From Butyrivibrio sp. (GTDB lineage Bacteria; Bacillota; Clostridia; Lachnospirales; Lachnospiraceae), in assembly GCA_015056585.1 (NCBI GenBank), contig SVFZ01000003.1, positions 1 to 32,230 on the forward strand: a stretch of DNA of 32,230 bases. Reading direction: 5' to 3'. Position numbers and translations under genes: made by a program. The notes under the pieces were generated by a model. It saw only the letters and a program-made list of their open reading frames with translations, was not told the origin of the DNA and searched no databases. This document shows positions 1-6,724 of this stretch, piece after piece (position 1 is the first letter of the stretch; every line of letters begins with the position of its first letter).

Positions 1-270
1 CCATCCGCAGCACAACTTTTTACGATGCTCTTACATCGGAAACATTTCTGTTTCTACTTTCATTATATCGACTACAAATCAAAAATCAATGCAACTATTT
101 CACAAAAAATGTTAAATAATTGTGATATTATTATCGCTTACACAGCAGGTATGCCCGAAGATCAAATTAGAGCTACCGCAGGTCACTCGGACAGCACCAT
201 GACACGCTATTACAACAAAACCAACAACAGTACTCTCAGCAAAGAGTTACAGACCAGAATATTGGGATAA
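1..270 (+). pseudogene. Tyrosine recombinase (integrase) C-terminal remnant
   Basis: The reading frame is open from the window edge to a TAA at 268-270. Its last third carries the end of a phage-type tyrosine recombinase: AGMPEDQIRATAGHS, then DSTMTRYYNK. This matches the family's H-x-x-(R)...GHS...T-x-x-Y pattern with the putative nucleophilic tyrosine. The sequence upstream of AGMPEDQ (codons for HYIDYKSKINATISQK and neighbours) does not show the expected HxLRxT arginine motif, so the gene looks decayed or frameshifted rather than just cut by the window. Its 3' end faces the 3' end of the tRNA-Pro gene about 90 bases away, a common place for such integrases. It may be the end of an element lying mainly to the left. 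The family call is fairly safe; pseudogene status is an inference, because the upstream part is not visible. Confidence 0.6.
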
Positions 271-283
271 GGTGTCCTGTTAA

Positions 284-318
284 GTCACTCACTTGGTCAC
301 TCACTTTTTTGAAAAGTG
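284..318. repeat. Short tandem repeat and hairpin after the integrase remnant
   Basis: An 11-base unit (GTCACTCACTT) occurs twice, at 284-294 and 296-306. The second copy runs into a 7-bp perfect hairpin, CACTTTT (302-308) / AAAAGTG (312-318). There is no T-run after the hairpin on the plus strand, so it is not a convincing terminator for the remnant. It may be debris of the integrated element. Confidence 0.45.
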
Positions 319-319
319 A

Positions 320-350
320 AAATAAAAAAGCCGCTTAAAAAGCGGCTTTC
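320..350 (-). terminator. Terminator of the tRNA-Pro gene
   Basis: A 9-bp perfect stem (328-336 with 340-348, core GCCGC/GCGGC) has a 3-base loop. Read on the minus strand it is followed by TTTTTTATTTT. It lies just after the tRNA 3' end, so it ends that transcript. Confidence 0.85.
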
Positions 351-356
351 CGACAA

Positions 357-429
357 TCGGAGTGACGTGATTCGAACACGCGGCCCCTACCTCCCTAAGA
401 TAGTGCTCTACCAACTGAGCCACACCCCG
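357..429 (-). tRNA. tRNA-Pro (anticodon AGG)
   Basis: A full 73-base cloverleaf folds on the minus strand. The acceptor stem is CGGGGTG/CACTCCG (one G-U), with the C1-G72 pair typical of bacterial tRNA-Pro. The D arm is GCTC/GAGC, the anticodon stem CTATC/GGTAG, and the loop TTAGGGA gives AGG at 394-396 with G37. A five-base variable loop includes C48 opposite G15, and the T arm is GCGTG-TTCGAAT-CACGT. The discriminator is A73. CCA is not encoded (the next bases are TTG). The AGG anticodon reads CCU, so the amino acid is proline. A34 is uncommon among bacterial tRNAs outside tRNA-Arg(ACG). Confidence 0.93.
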
Positions 430-441
430 ACGACGTTTTCC

Positions 442-470
442 ATTATATAACGCTGTGAAAAGAAAATCAA
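442..470 (-). promoter_or_regulatory. Promoter of tRNA-Pro
   Basis: On the minus strand a TTGATT -35 (465-470) and a perfect TATAAT -10 (442-447) are 17 bases apart, and transcription would begin a few bases before the tRNA 5' end. The spacing and the near-consensus boxes make this one of the clearest promoters in the window. Confidence 0.8.
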
Positions 471-482
471 TAGTATTTTTTC

Positions 483-1565
483 TCAGTCATCTTCTCTTTT
501 CTCAACAGCAGTGTTTGAGCCCATTTCCTTGATAATGTCTTCTGCATTTTGGGAATTAACCTTCACATACTCGCAGCCGATGTAATGCTCATTTTTTTCG
601 CCGGCTAGATATTTTAAAGCAGCGTCCACAGCACTATGGGACTGGCTGATATAATCATTGAAGACTGTTCCGATAAGTCCTCCGTTTTTTACTTCCTGAA
701 GTGCCTCAGGAAGTGCGTCAACACCCGCAACATAGATGTCTTTGCCCGGAACAAGATCTGCCTCCTTTATTGCTTCCATAGTTCCAAGAGCCATAGCATC
801 GTTGTTGCAAAGAATAACCTCGGGAACAAGTCCCTGTGACAAACCTTTTGCTACGATGAGCTTTGCAGTTGCCATATCCCAGTTTCCAACCTCATCCAAA
901 AGGCAATCCATCTTTATACCTGCATTTTCCAATGTGGATACCGAATACATTGTTCTGAATCCTGCATCTATATTCTCGGGCGCCCCTTCAATCATATAGT
1001 ACTGTAAAGCACCATCTTTGTTGAGGTCGAGCTTGTCAACTCCAAAATCTATGAGAAGTTCACCCTGATAAATACCGGATTGTCTTGCATCACATCCAAC
1101 ATACGTCACATCAAGATCGTACTCTTCCCAGTTGGACTCCTCCTCAGCACTGGGTTCACGGTTTATATAGACCAGGGGAATATCATTTGCCACAGCCTGT
1201 TCTGTAATAGAATTGACTATCGAAGCATTGACAGGATTAACTATCATTACATCGACTTTCTTTTCCACCAGCTCCTCAACCTGAGAAAGCTGAATCGCCT
1301 GATTGTTTGAACTGCCAAGAACTATTATATTGTCTTTGGAAAAGCCAAGTGAAACAAGATAATTAACCATTTCCTCTGAAAACAGTGACATAAAATCATC
1401 ATTAAGCTGATAAATACAGATACCTATTCTGGCGTTGGAGTAAGGAGCATCAGAAACAGAGGTGTCTACATCTGCCTTTTTGTAGTCAAAATCAGACGAA
1501 CACCCCGTAACAATAAAAATCACAGCCATGACAGCTGCTATAAAAAATAAAAACTTGTTTTTCAT
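483..1565 (-). CDS. mglB: Galactose/glucose-binding lipoprotein (MglB-like)
   Basis: This is a substrate-binding protein of the sugar ABC-transporter type (periplasmic binding protein family 4), anchored outside the membrane as a lipoprotein. A signal peptide ends in a lipobox-like VTGC, acylated at about Cys22. Features shared with E. coli MglB are the calcium-loop motif DLNKDGALQ (about residues 180-188), the NNDAMALGTMEA segment and the hinge-region VAGVDALPEALQEVKNG stretch followed by GTVFND. At 360 residues it is a little longer than E. coli MglB, with a short acidic tail. It has its own promoter. No ATPase or permease gene (mglA, mglC) follows; a tRNA does. It may serve a transporter encoded elsewhere or act as a sugar sensor partner. 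The family is secure; galactose/glucose specificity is inferred from motif similarity. Confidence 0.88.
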   Translation of the reverse strand: MKNKFLFFIAAVMAVIFIVTGCSSDFDYKKADVDTSVSDAPYSNARIGICIYQLNDDFMSLFSEEMVNYLVSLGFSKDNIIVLGSSNNQAIQLSQVEELVEKKVDVMIVNPVNASIVNSITEQAVANDIPLVYINREPSAEEESNWEEYDLDVTYVGCDARQSGIYQGELLIDFGVDKLDLNKDGALQYYMIEGAPENIDAGFRTMYSVSTLENAGIKMDCLLDEVGNWDMATAKLIVAKGLSQGLVPEVILCNNDAMALGTMEAIKEADLVPGKDIYVAGVDALPEALQEVKNGGLIGTVFNDYISQSHSAVDAALKYLAGEKNEHYIGCEYVKVNSQNAEDIIKEMGSNTAVEKREDD

Positions 1566-1597
1566 TTAATATACTCCGATTAAATTTAGCTTATTCA

Positions 1598-1627
1598 ATT
1601 ATATCAGAGATAAATGAAAAGTGTTAA
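1598..1627 (-). promoter_or_regulatory. Promoter of the mglB-like gene
   Basis: On the minus strand TTAACA (1622-1627) and TATAAT (1598-1603) are separated by 18 bases. The -35 box overlaps the stop codon of the gene upstream, so the binding-protein gene can be transcribed independently of the surface cluster. Confidence 0.65.
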
Positions 1628-2289
1628 TTACTTTTTTTGTGCAGATAATCAATAAAAACCCACAAAACAATAAGAAGAACTATTCCTCCAAGCAAAACAT
1701 GTCTCATTTCAATCCTGAAGATACTGTCTTCCTTTTCAAGCAGACTCTCCTTGGGATCCTGGTAAAGAAGTATTCCCGGAACAAATGAATGTGTTTTTAC
1801 AGTAAGAACATCAGCATCCGGAGTAGAGTCCGGCAAAAGAACAAACTCTCCCCCTTTATCGGCAAGCACAAAATATGAGCGATTCTCTTTTATCAGAAAC
1901 AGAGGAATATCCATCTGAAGTTCTACATCATCAGCACAGCTTAAAATGTCTGTCGGTGCATCATTTCCGATTGTCTTTTTTACATCCACATCTATGAGTA
2001 TTCCTTCGTTCAGATTGCCTATAACCGCCTCATTCTGCTCTATAGCTTCCCGATACTGAGTTTTTAACAATTCATCTTCAATCTCATCTGTGACAGCAAA
2101 ATAGAAGGTAATCTCAGCCGAATTACCTTCACTTATTCTATCAAGTTCTTTTGGAGTAAAACACGAGGATACTAAAGTTGTGTAATCGCCAAACCTGAAA
2201 TTAGGTGCTGCAACCAAAGTCTGGCTGGATGAATCCAGCACAACATCAACTCCACCATTTCCGTATGATATATGAGTTACTTCGTGCAT
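1624..2289 (-). CDS. Tail-anchored protein with a Lachnospiraceae surface-protein domain
   Basis: The protein has 221 residues. Most of it (about 1-185) resembles a domain usually found near the C-terminus of large Lachnospiraceae surface proteins: a TPKELDRISEG stretch, an ITFYFAVTDEIED strand, a KKTIGNDAPTDI strand and a PLFLIKENRSYFVLA strand ending in a VLTVKTHSFVPGILLYQD sequence. Here it stands alone, with no signal peptide and one C-terminal membrane helix (about 195-213) followed by YLHKKSN. The positive tail suggests the C-terminus is in the cytoplasm and the domain outside, which is odd without a signal sequence. The start is supported by AAAGAGG six bases upstream of ATG. It begins 27 bases after the previous gene and is the last gene of the surface cluster. 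Function is unknown; the domain relationship is from memory of the family. Confidence 0.6.
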   Translation of the reverse strand: MHEVTHISYGNGGVDVVLDSSSQTLVAAPNFRFGDYTTLVSSCFTPKELDRISEGNSAEITFYFAVTDEIEDELLKTQYREAIEQNEAVIGNLNEGILIDVDVKKTIGNDAPTDILSCADDVELQMDIPLFLIKENRSYFVLADKGGEFVLLPDSTPDADVLTVKTHSFVPGILLYQDPKESLLEKEDSIFRIEMRHVLLGGIVLLIVLWVFIDYLHKKSN

Positions 2290-2316
2290 AGGACACCTCT
2301 TTATGATCTATTATGA

Positions 2317-2763
2317 TTACTGCTCAATCGCAGTGGTTCCGTCTTCATATTTTATCAGCCAGTAGCCTTCGCCACTGCCACAGTCTTCGTGGTACTCCTT
2401 ATCGACTATCACAGGCTCCTTTAAAGACTCTTTTCCTGATTCATTACTTTCGCTTGCGCAAGCATCTTTATCCTGAATACTTTCATCTGTATTGCTGCCC
2501 ACATAAGCGGCTGCAAGAGGTACCTCGTCTTCAGGAAGTTCTTTATTCTCAAGTTCCCTATAAATCACCTTGTCTTCATCATAGCTGATTATCACATCCC
2601 TGCTAATATCAACCACAGGTATGTCTTCATCTTCCCTGCCTGTTACAGCTTCTCTTAGCGCATCGCGATAGTCCTTGCTATGACTGTACAGAACAATATT
2701 TGATGTAAAAAAGAAAAGAACCAGTCCGGAAAAGAAAAGGCTAAGACCTAAAAATCTCTTCAT
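2317..2763 (-). CDS. Small acidic membrane protein of unknown function
   Basis: I start this gene at the ATG at 2763 (148 residues) because AAGGAG stands about nine bases upstream; an in-frame TTG at 2808 lacks such a site. The protein has one N-terminal hydrophobic helix (about residues 5-24, FLGLSLFFSGLVLFFFTSN). A very acidic, probably extracellular region follows, rich in Glu, Asp and Ser, ending in GYWLIKYEDGTTAIEQ. I do not recognise the family. It lies 41 bases after a transglutaminase-like gene and 27 bases before the tail-anchored surface-domain gene, so it is probably co-expressed with them. It could be a partner or substrate of the neighbouring transglutaminase-like proteins, but nothing in the sequence proves that. 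Confidence 0.6.
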   Translation of the reverse strand: MKRFLGLSLFFSGLVLFFFTSNIVLYSHSKDYRDALREAVTGREDEDIPVVDISRDVIISYDEDKVIYRELENKELPEDEVPLAAAYVGSNTDESIQDKDACASESNESGKESLKEPVIVDKEYHEDCGSGEGYWLIKYEDGTTAIEQ

Positions 2764-2804
2764 TAACTTTCGCTCCTTGTCATCAAAATAATATATCAAA
2801 TCTG

Positions 2805-3758
2805 TCAAAAACTGACTTTGTATTCTTTTTCTTTTTCAAGAGGTCCGGCGGGATATGAATCATACGTCTGCTTGTAATATCCGCTTCCTTTGGCATTTTG
2901 CATCTCTGCGTCAAAAACATACCACTTGCCTGCTACCTTAACTTCTGTCCAGGCGTGAGCTGTCCGCCCTCCGAGAGAGGACTTAACCGTGCCTGTGCAT
3001 ACCCTCGTATCATATCCAAGGCCTTTTGCCACATAAGCAAAAGCTGCAGCATAACCGTAACAGTTGCCCTTCTTTTCGCTTAAAGTATTCTGAGCATATT
3101 CTTTTACCCATTGTCCTGATGGCTCCTGGGTGCTTCTTTCATAGCTTATACTGCCAGCCACATAGTAAAAAGCTGCTTCCAGCTGCTGTTGCTGCGTCAT
3201 TGAACCTGTGGAACTGGCTGAGACCACCGCCCCTGCCAGATTCATAATATTACTATATGGAGATGTAACCGTTCCATCTGCCTCTTTCCACTTAATTCCG
3301 TATTCCGTGTGGATGAAATGAGCTCCGGGAACCTCAGACTCCTTTAAATATCCCGAAGCCTGAGCCTCAATTACATCCCTTACCTGCTGCTTTATCCCGT
3401 CAGCCACACCATGAAGCGCATTATTTCTAATTGTCACAACGCTTGCAGGAATAACCGCTCCCGAAAGAGCAGGCGGAAAACACACAAGTTCAGTCATCTC
3501 CTTGTCATACAGGCAATTCGAATAAGATGTGAAATAAGGATTGTTTTCACTCACTGTTATCGACTTTAGATTATTCAGATTTCTGAACGCATAATCCGAT
3601 ATTTCAGACACATCACTTCCGATATGTATTGATGTAATACGATAATCACTCTTAAAAGTGGTGGCATCCAGTTTCTGAAAACCTGACGCTTTTGATGAAA
3701 TTGTAGTTGCGGCCATTAGAATTACAGAAAGCCCCAGTCCCAATACTTTTCTTAACAT
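2805..3758 (-). CDS. Exported transglutaminase-like protein with BspA-type leucine-rich repeats
   Basis: A signal peptide (about residues 1-24) is followed by one or two BspA-type leucine-rich repeats (about 35-110: ITSIHIGSDVSEISDYAF, LKSITVSENN). The C-terminal half is a transglutaminase/protease core. The triad can be read as Cys233 (KKGNCYGYAAAF), His268 (TAHAWTEVKV) and Asp283 (WYVFDAEMQN), so it is likely active. In this family the outcome may be a cross-link, deamidation or peptide cleavage; which applies here is not visible. The ATG shares one base with the TAA of the upstream gene (TAATG), implying translational coupling of two transglutaminase-fold proteins. It likely acts on the cell surface, on proteins or wall peptides. 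The superfamily call is strong, the substrate unknown. Confidence 0.8.
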   Translation of the reverse strand: MLRKVLGLGLSVILMAATTISSKASGFQKLDATTFKSDYRITSIHIGSDVSEISDYAFRNLNNLKSITVSENNPYFTSYSNCLYDKEMTELVCFPPALSGAVIPASVVTIRNNALHGVADGIKQQVRDVIEAQASGYLKESEVPGAHFIHTEYGIKWKEADGTVTSPYSNIMNLAGAVVSASSTGSMTQQQQLEAAFYYVAGSISYERSTQEPSGQWVKEYAQNTLSEKKGNCYGYAAAFAYVAKGLGYDTRVCTGTVKSSLGGRTAHAWTEVKVAGKWYVFDAEMQNAKGSGYYKQTYDSYPAGPLEKEKEYKVSF

Positions 3759-4603
3759 TAGTCTGTCTGCCTCGGTTTCTGTGTTGCAACATCAAATTTG
3801 CTTCTTATCTTCGAGTACGAAATACCGGCCTTTGCATCACCGCCCTGATTAGGATGTTTCCCATAGGCTGCAACGGCTTTAATAGCGTCTCCGTAACCCT
3901 CCTGACCATCCGCAATCACCTGACACCACTGGTCATCCCAGGTATTGGCGTTGACATGCACCCATGTTATTCCGAGATAATCAAGGATAAGCCCCAAGGC
4001 TCTTGTGGAACCTGCGCAGGAATACTCTCCTCCGATAAACACACCGTAGGCAGTCCTGTACATCTGGCCCGTGGTTGTATATGTACCAAGGTCGCAATAT
4101 GCTCTCACTATTCCGGCTGCATAAGCTACCTTTTCAATTTCTTTTACCTTATCCGTTGCTGTCTTATTGATTCCATCGGCGATCTGCTTGGCAATACTTC
4201 TTGCCTGGACCTCCTGATCCGCGGTCATACCTCCGTTCCCGTGAAGGGTCTTTGGAATGATAACCATATTTTCCTTGCCTGTAGGAACAACAAATTCTGT
4301 GCTGTCACCGATTAGCCTGTTCGCCACACGCTTTTCTTTTTTGCCGAATATCACATAGTGCTCAATCAGCTTGTTGCCGTCTGTTCCAAAGGCTTCCCTT
4401 AAATCCTGATAATTCAGATAATAATAAAGCGGATTATATTCAGCGGAATAATCATGTCCGTTATATTTTCTTGTAGCTTTGGAAAGCGCTGTATAAGGAT
4501 CCGCAGCAAGTGATTTTGTCTCGTATATCGGAGATATAAAAAGGCATATTGAAAGGAAAGCAGCTATTACCAGCCCTATGGATTTTCTCACTTTTTTACT
4601 CAT
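3758..4603 (-). CDS. Exported transglutaminase-like protein, catalytic His apparently replaced
   Basis: I choose the ATG at 4603 (281 residues) because AAGGGGG lies just upstream and the next residues form a signal peptide (MSKKVRKSIGLVIAAFLSI...). A longer in-frame start at 4669 has no binding site. After the signal comes a motif block common in Butyrivibrio surface proteins (about residues 45-95: YNPLYYYLNYQDLREAFG then HYVIFGKKEKRVANR). The rest resembles a transglutaminase core: Cys196 in GGEYSCAGSTRALG is the expected nucleophile. In the strand where the family usually has histidine before Q-W-C, this protein has Asp223-Asp224 (NTWDDQWCQV). His216 nearby (VHVNAN) might substitute. It may be inactive or changed in chemistry. 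Its stop overlaps the start of the next transglutaminase-like gene by one base. Confidence 0.65.
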   Translation of the reverse strand: MSKKVRKSIGLVIAAFLSICLFISPIYETKSLAADPYTALSKATRKYNGHDYSAEYNPLYYYLNYQDLREAFGTDGNKLIEHYVIFGKKEKRVANRLIGDSTEFVVPTGKENMVIIPKTLHGNGGMTADQEVQARSIAKQIADGINKTATDKVKEIEKVAYAAGIVRAYCDLGTYTTTGQMYRTAYGVFIGGEYSCAGSTRALGLILDYLGITWVHVNANTWDDQWCQVIADGQEGYGDAIKAVAAYGKHPNQGGDAKAGISYSKIRSKFDVATQKPRQTD

Positions 4604-4699
4604 AAAGCCCCCTTGGCTTAAAGCCGATTTAAACCTTAAGGCATAAAAATAATGCCAACAAGATTTCATACATTAATCTTATCGACATTATTTATAAAA

Positions 4700-4719
4700 A
4701 TTATAACTACTGAATTCAG
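4700..4719 (-). promoter_or_regulatory. Possible promoter and palindrome before the transglutaminase-like genes
   Basis: In the 156-base gap there is a perfect TATAAT (4700-4705, minus) preceded by the 10-base palindrome CTGAATTCAG (4710-4719). No good -35 is visible at the right distance. The palindrome sits where an activator or repressor could bind. Low certainty. Confidence 0.35.
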
Positions 4720-4759
4720 ATAATTTTAAAACTTATTAAAGAATATATTCCGGAACTGA

Positions 4760-6586
4760 TTAGCTGTTGCTTCTCCTGATATTGATGACCATAATCGCCA
4801 TGAGGCAAAGAATGATCAAAACCAGACGGATTTCCGCGGGGATCCCCACATCGCTTGTATCCCCTCTTCTGGCACCAAGAACCTGCGGGCTGTCAGTGTC
4901 ATCTGAAAAAGAGATATCGCCTTGAGCTGATCCGGTTTCATTATTCCTGCTCAAAAGAGCTGTAGTACCATCGCTTTTTCTCATTTCCCCAAGAACGATT
5001 GGAAGAGCTGTACTGACAGATTCAGAAGCATCTCCGGGCAAAACAGACTCTGTGTCCGGCAAAGAGCTATTTCCCTTCGAAGTTCCTCCATCTGACGGTT
5101 TTACAAGAATGAGCCATCCGTTTTCTTTGGTGACATCATACATGGCTTTATAGCTCTTTCCATCGCTGCCGATGATGTCATAATAAGTGATCTCATTTAC
5201 AGACTCTCCCGGTCCTGTCTGGCTTCCCACAATGCTTGTAACAAGTCTGTGCCCCGGCAAAAGAGATCCTGAAGATATAGTCACGTTTTCGTTGGTAATG
5301 GTTTCTCCGTTGTCGTTCTGAACAGTAGAACCTGCAGTAATCGTGATCTTGCGCTGAGATACTGCATTATCTAAAGGAGGCGTCTTTATATCAGTATGTG
5401 CATCAAGTATTTTTCCGCTTACGTCCCTGATAATAATATCTGCAGGTGATACCTCCTTTCCTTCAAAGAAAAAAGGTATCTCATAGTTGCCCGGATTTTT
5501 GACAAAAAGATATGCGCTGTCCACATTTATGTTAAACGCAATTCCCATGAAATCAAAGGTTGTTCCGGGAACATTTGCCCCCACCGAATTGAGCTTCATT
5601 AAAACAACGCCTCTGAAATCTCCATACGGGCCGTAGGTGTACTGAGCACTATCGCCGTTTGCCATGTCTGTGACCCTTATAACATAGCCGCCTATCAGAT
5701 GTTCCTCGCCGTCATATTCAAATGGTGGCTCAACATTGGCAGAATATATCTCAAATTCAAGATCGGATTTCACCCTTTGTTCCTCGGGCTTTTCCGACTC
5801 TATGGGATCTGCAGGCTCTGCCGGAGTTTCGGGTTCTTCCGGCTCTACAGCTATTTCTTTTGGCAAAACAATTCCATCCACATGGATAAATACATCCCAG
5901 TCAGGATATGGTGTTAACGCCTGCTTTATTACATACCATAAAACATATTGTGTGTTGGGATCAAAAGAAGGATAAACCCTTTGAATATCTGCCACCGACG
6001 GCACCTGTAAAAGCTTACCACTGACGCCGTTGGACGCAGTATAGCCATCATCGCACAGATTAGAAGTAATATTATTATCATAGACGAAACTGTCTGTCAG
6101 AACAGCCTCATTTACTCGAATTCCACCGGAGTAGTACTGCGTGGGCTGATCCGAAGGTTCATCAGGAATAACCGCTTCTTCCACATTTGTTCTGATGTAG
6201 AAGCAGGCGTCTAATCCTAATGAATCGGAATCATCCACTGTATACACTTCTGATTCTTCCCCCGGCTTATCCTCTAAAGCCGGTTTTAATTCTTCAATTT
6301 CAGTAACGGGAGTCTCTATCTCTGATTCTGTGACATTTCCTTCAGCCTCAGATTCAATGACCACATCATCGATCTCAAGTTCATCAGCTGTATCATCGAT
6401 CTCAGGATCCGTTGAAACGTCATTATCATCATATTCGATGACGCTTTCGTTTTTCTCAGATTCTGCTGCCATATCAGCGACCTTCGGCTCTACAGCATAA
6501 GCATTATAGCTGCTATTCCCCATAGCAGAAAACACCATAGCAGACACAGCAAAGCCTGCTATAAGCTTAGTAAATCGCCCTATCAT
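4760..6586 (-). CDS. Large acidic surface protein with C-terminal membrane anchor
   Basis: The 608-residue protein begins with a signal peptide (about 1-32, ending near YAVEP). A long low-complexity acidic region rich in Glu, Asp, Ser and Thr (about 35-125) follows, then a folded central part and a Pro/Glu linker (about 250-272, EPEEPETPAEPADP). A second folded part starts near SDLEFEIYSANVEPPFEYDG. The C-terminus carries VLGARRGDTSDVG, a stretch often seen before the anchor of Lachnospiraceae surface proteins, then a membrane helix (LVLIILCLMAIMVINI) and RRSNS. An internal LPDTES resembles a sorting motif but is not at the end. It is the first gene before the transglutaminase-like pair, so it may be their substrate; this is inference. 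I recognise no enzymatic domain. The AGGGAG upstream is 13 bases from the ATG, a weak initiation context. Confidence 0.7.
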   Translation of the reverse strand: MIGRFTKLIAGFAVSAMVFSAMGNSSYNAYAVEPKVADMAAESEKNESVIEYDDNDVSTDPEIDDTADELEIDDVVIESEAEGNVTESEIETPVTEIEELKPALEDKPGEESEVYTVDDSDSLGLDACFYIRTNVEEAVIPDEPSDQPTQYYSGGIRVNEAVLTDSFVYDNNITSNLCDDGYTASNGVSGKLLQVPSVADIQRVYPSFDPNTQYVLWYVIKQALTPYPDWDVFIHVDGIVLPKEIAVEPEEPETPAEPADPIESEKPEEQRVKSDLEFEIYSANVEPPFEYDGEEHLIGGYVIRVTDMANGDSAQYTYGPYGDFRGVVLMKLNSVGANVPGTTFDFMGIAFNINVDSAYLFVKNPGNYEIPFFFEGKEVSPADIIIRDVSGKILDAHTDIKTPPLDNAVSQRKITITAGSTVQNDNGETITNENVTISSGSLLPGHRLVTSIVGSQTGPGESVNEITYYDIIGSDGKSYKAMYDVTKENGWLILVKPSDGGTSKGNSSLPDTESVLPGDASESVSTALPIVLGEMRKSDGTTALLSRNNETGSAQGDISFSDDTDSPQVLGARRGDTSDVGIPAEIRLVLIILCLMAIMVINIRRSNS

Positions 6587-6642
6587 CGCTAATAAACATC
6601 TCCCTCATCATATTGAAAAATCAACTTTTAACATACTTAAAC

Positions 6643-6672
6643 ATAATAACAGATTTTTTATCACATCTTCAA
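6643..6672 (-). promoter_or_regulatory. Promoter of the 608-residue surface protein
   Basis: On the minus strand TTGAAG (6667-6672) and TATTAT (6643-6648) are 18 bases apart, about 55 bases before the start codon. Confidence 0.5.
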
Positions 6673-6724
6673 TCATATTAACATGTAAATTTGTTGCAAA
6701 TCTTCTTCTGTATTATTTTTTTGA

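Noticed and set aside
2806..2808. TTG start for the small acidic membrane protein
   Set aside because: No ribosome binding site precedes it, whereas the ATG at 2763 has AAGGAG at proper distance and gives a good signal-like N-terminus.
5040..5052. LPDTES as a sortase motif in the 608-residue protein
   Set aside because: It lies about 100 residues before the C-terminus and is not followed by the hydrophobic segment, and the last residue is not Gly.
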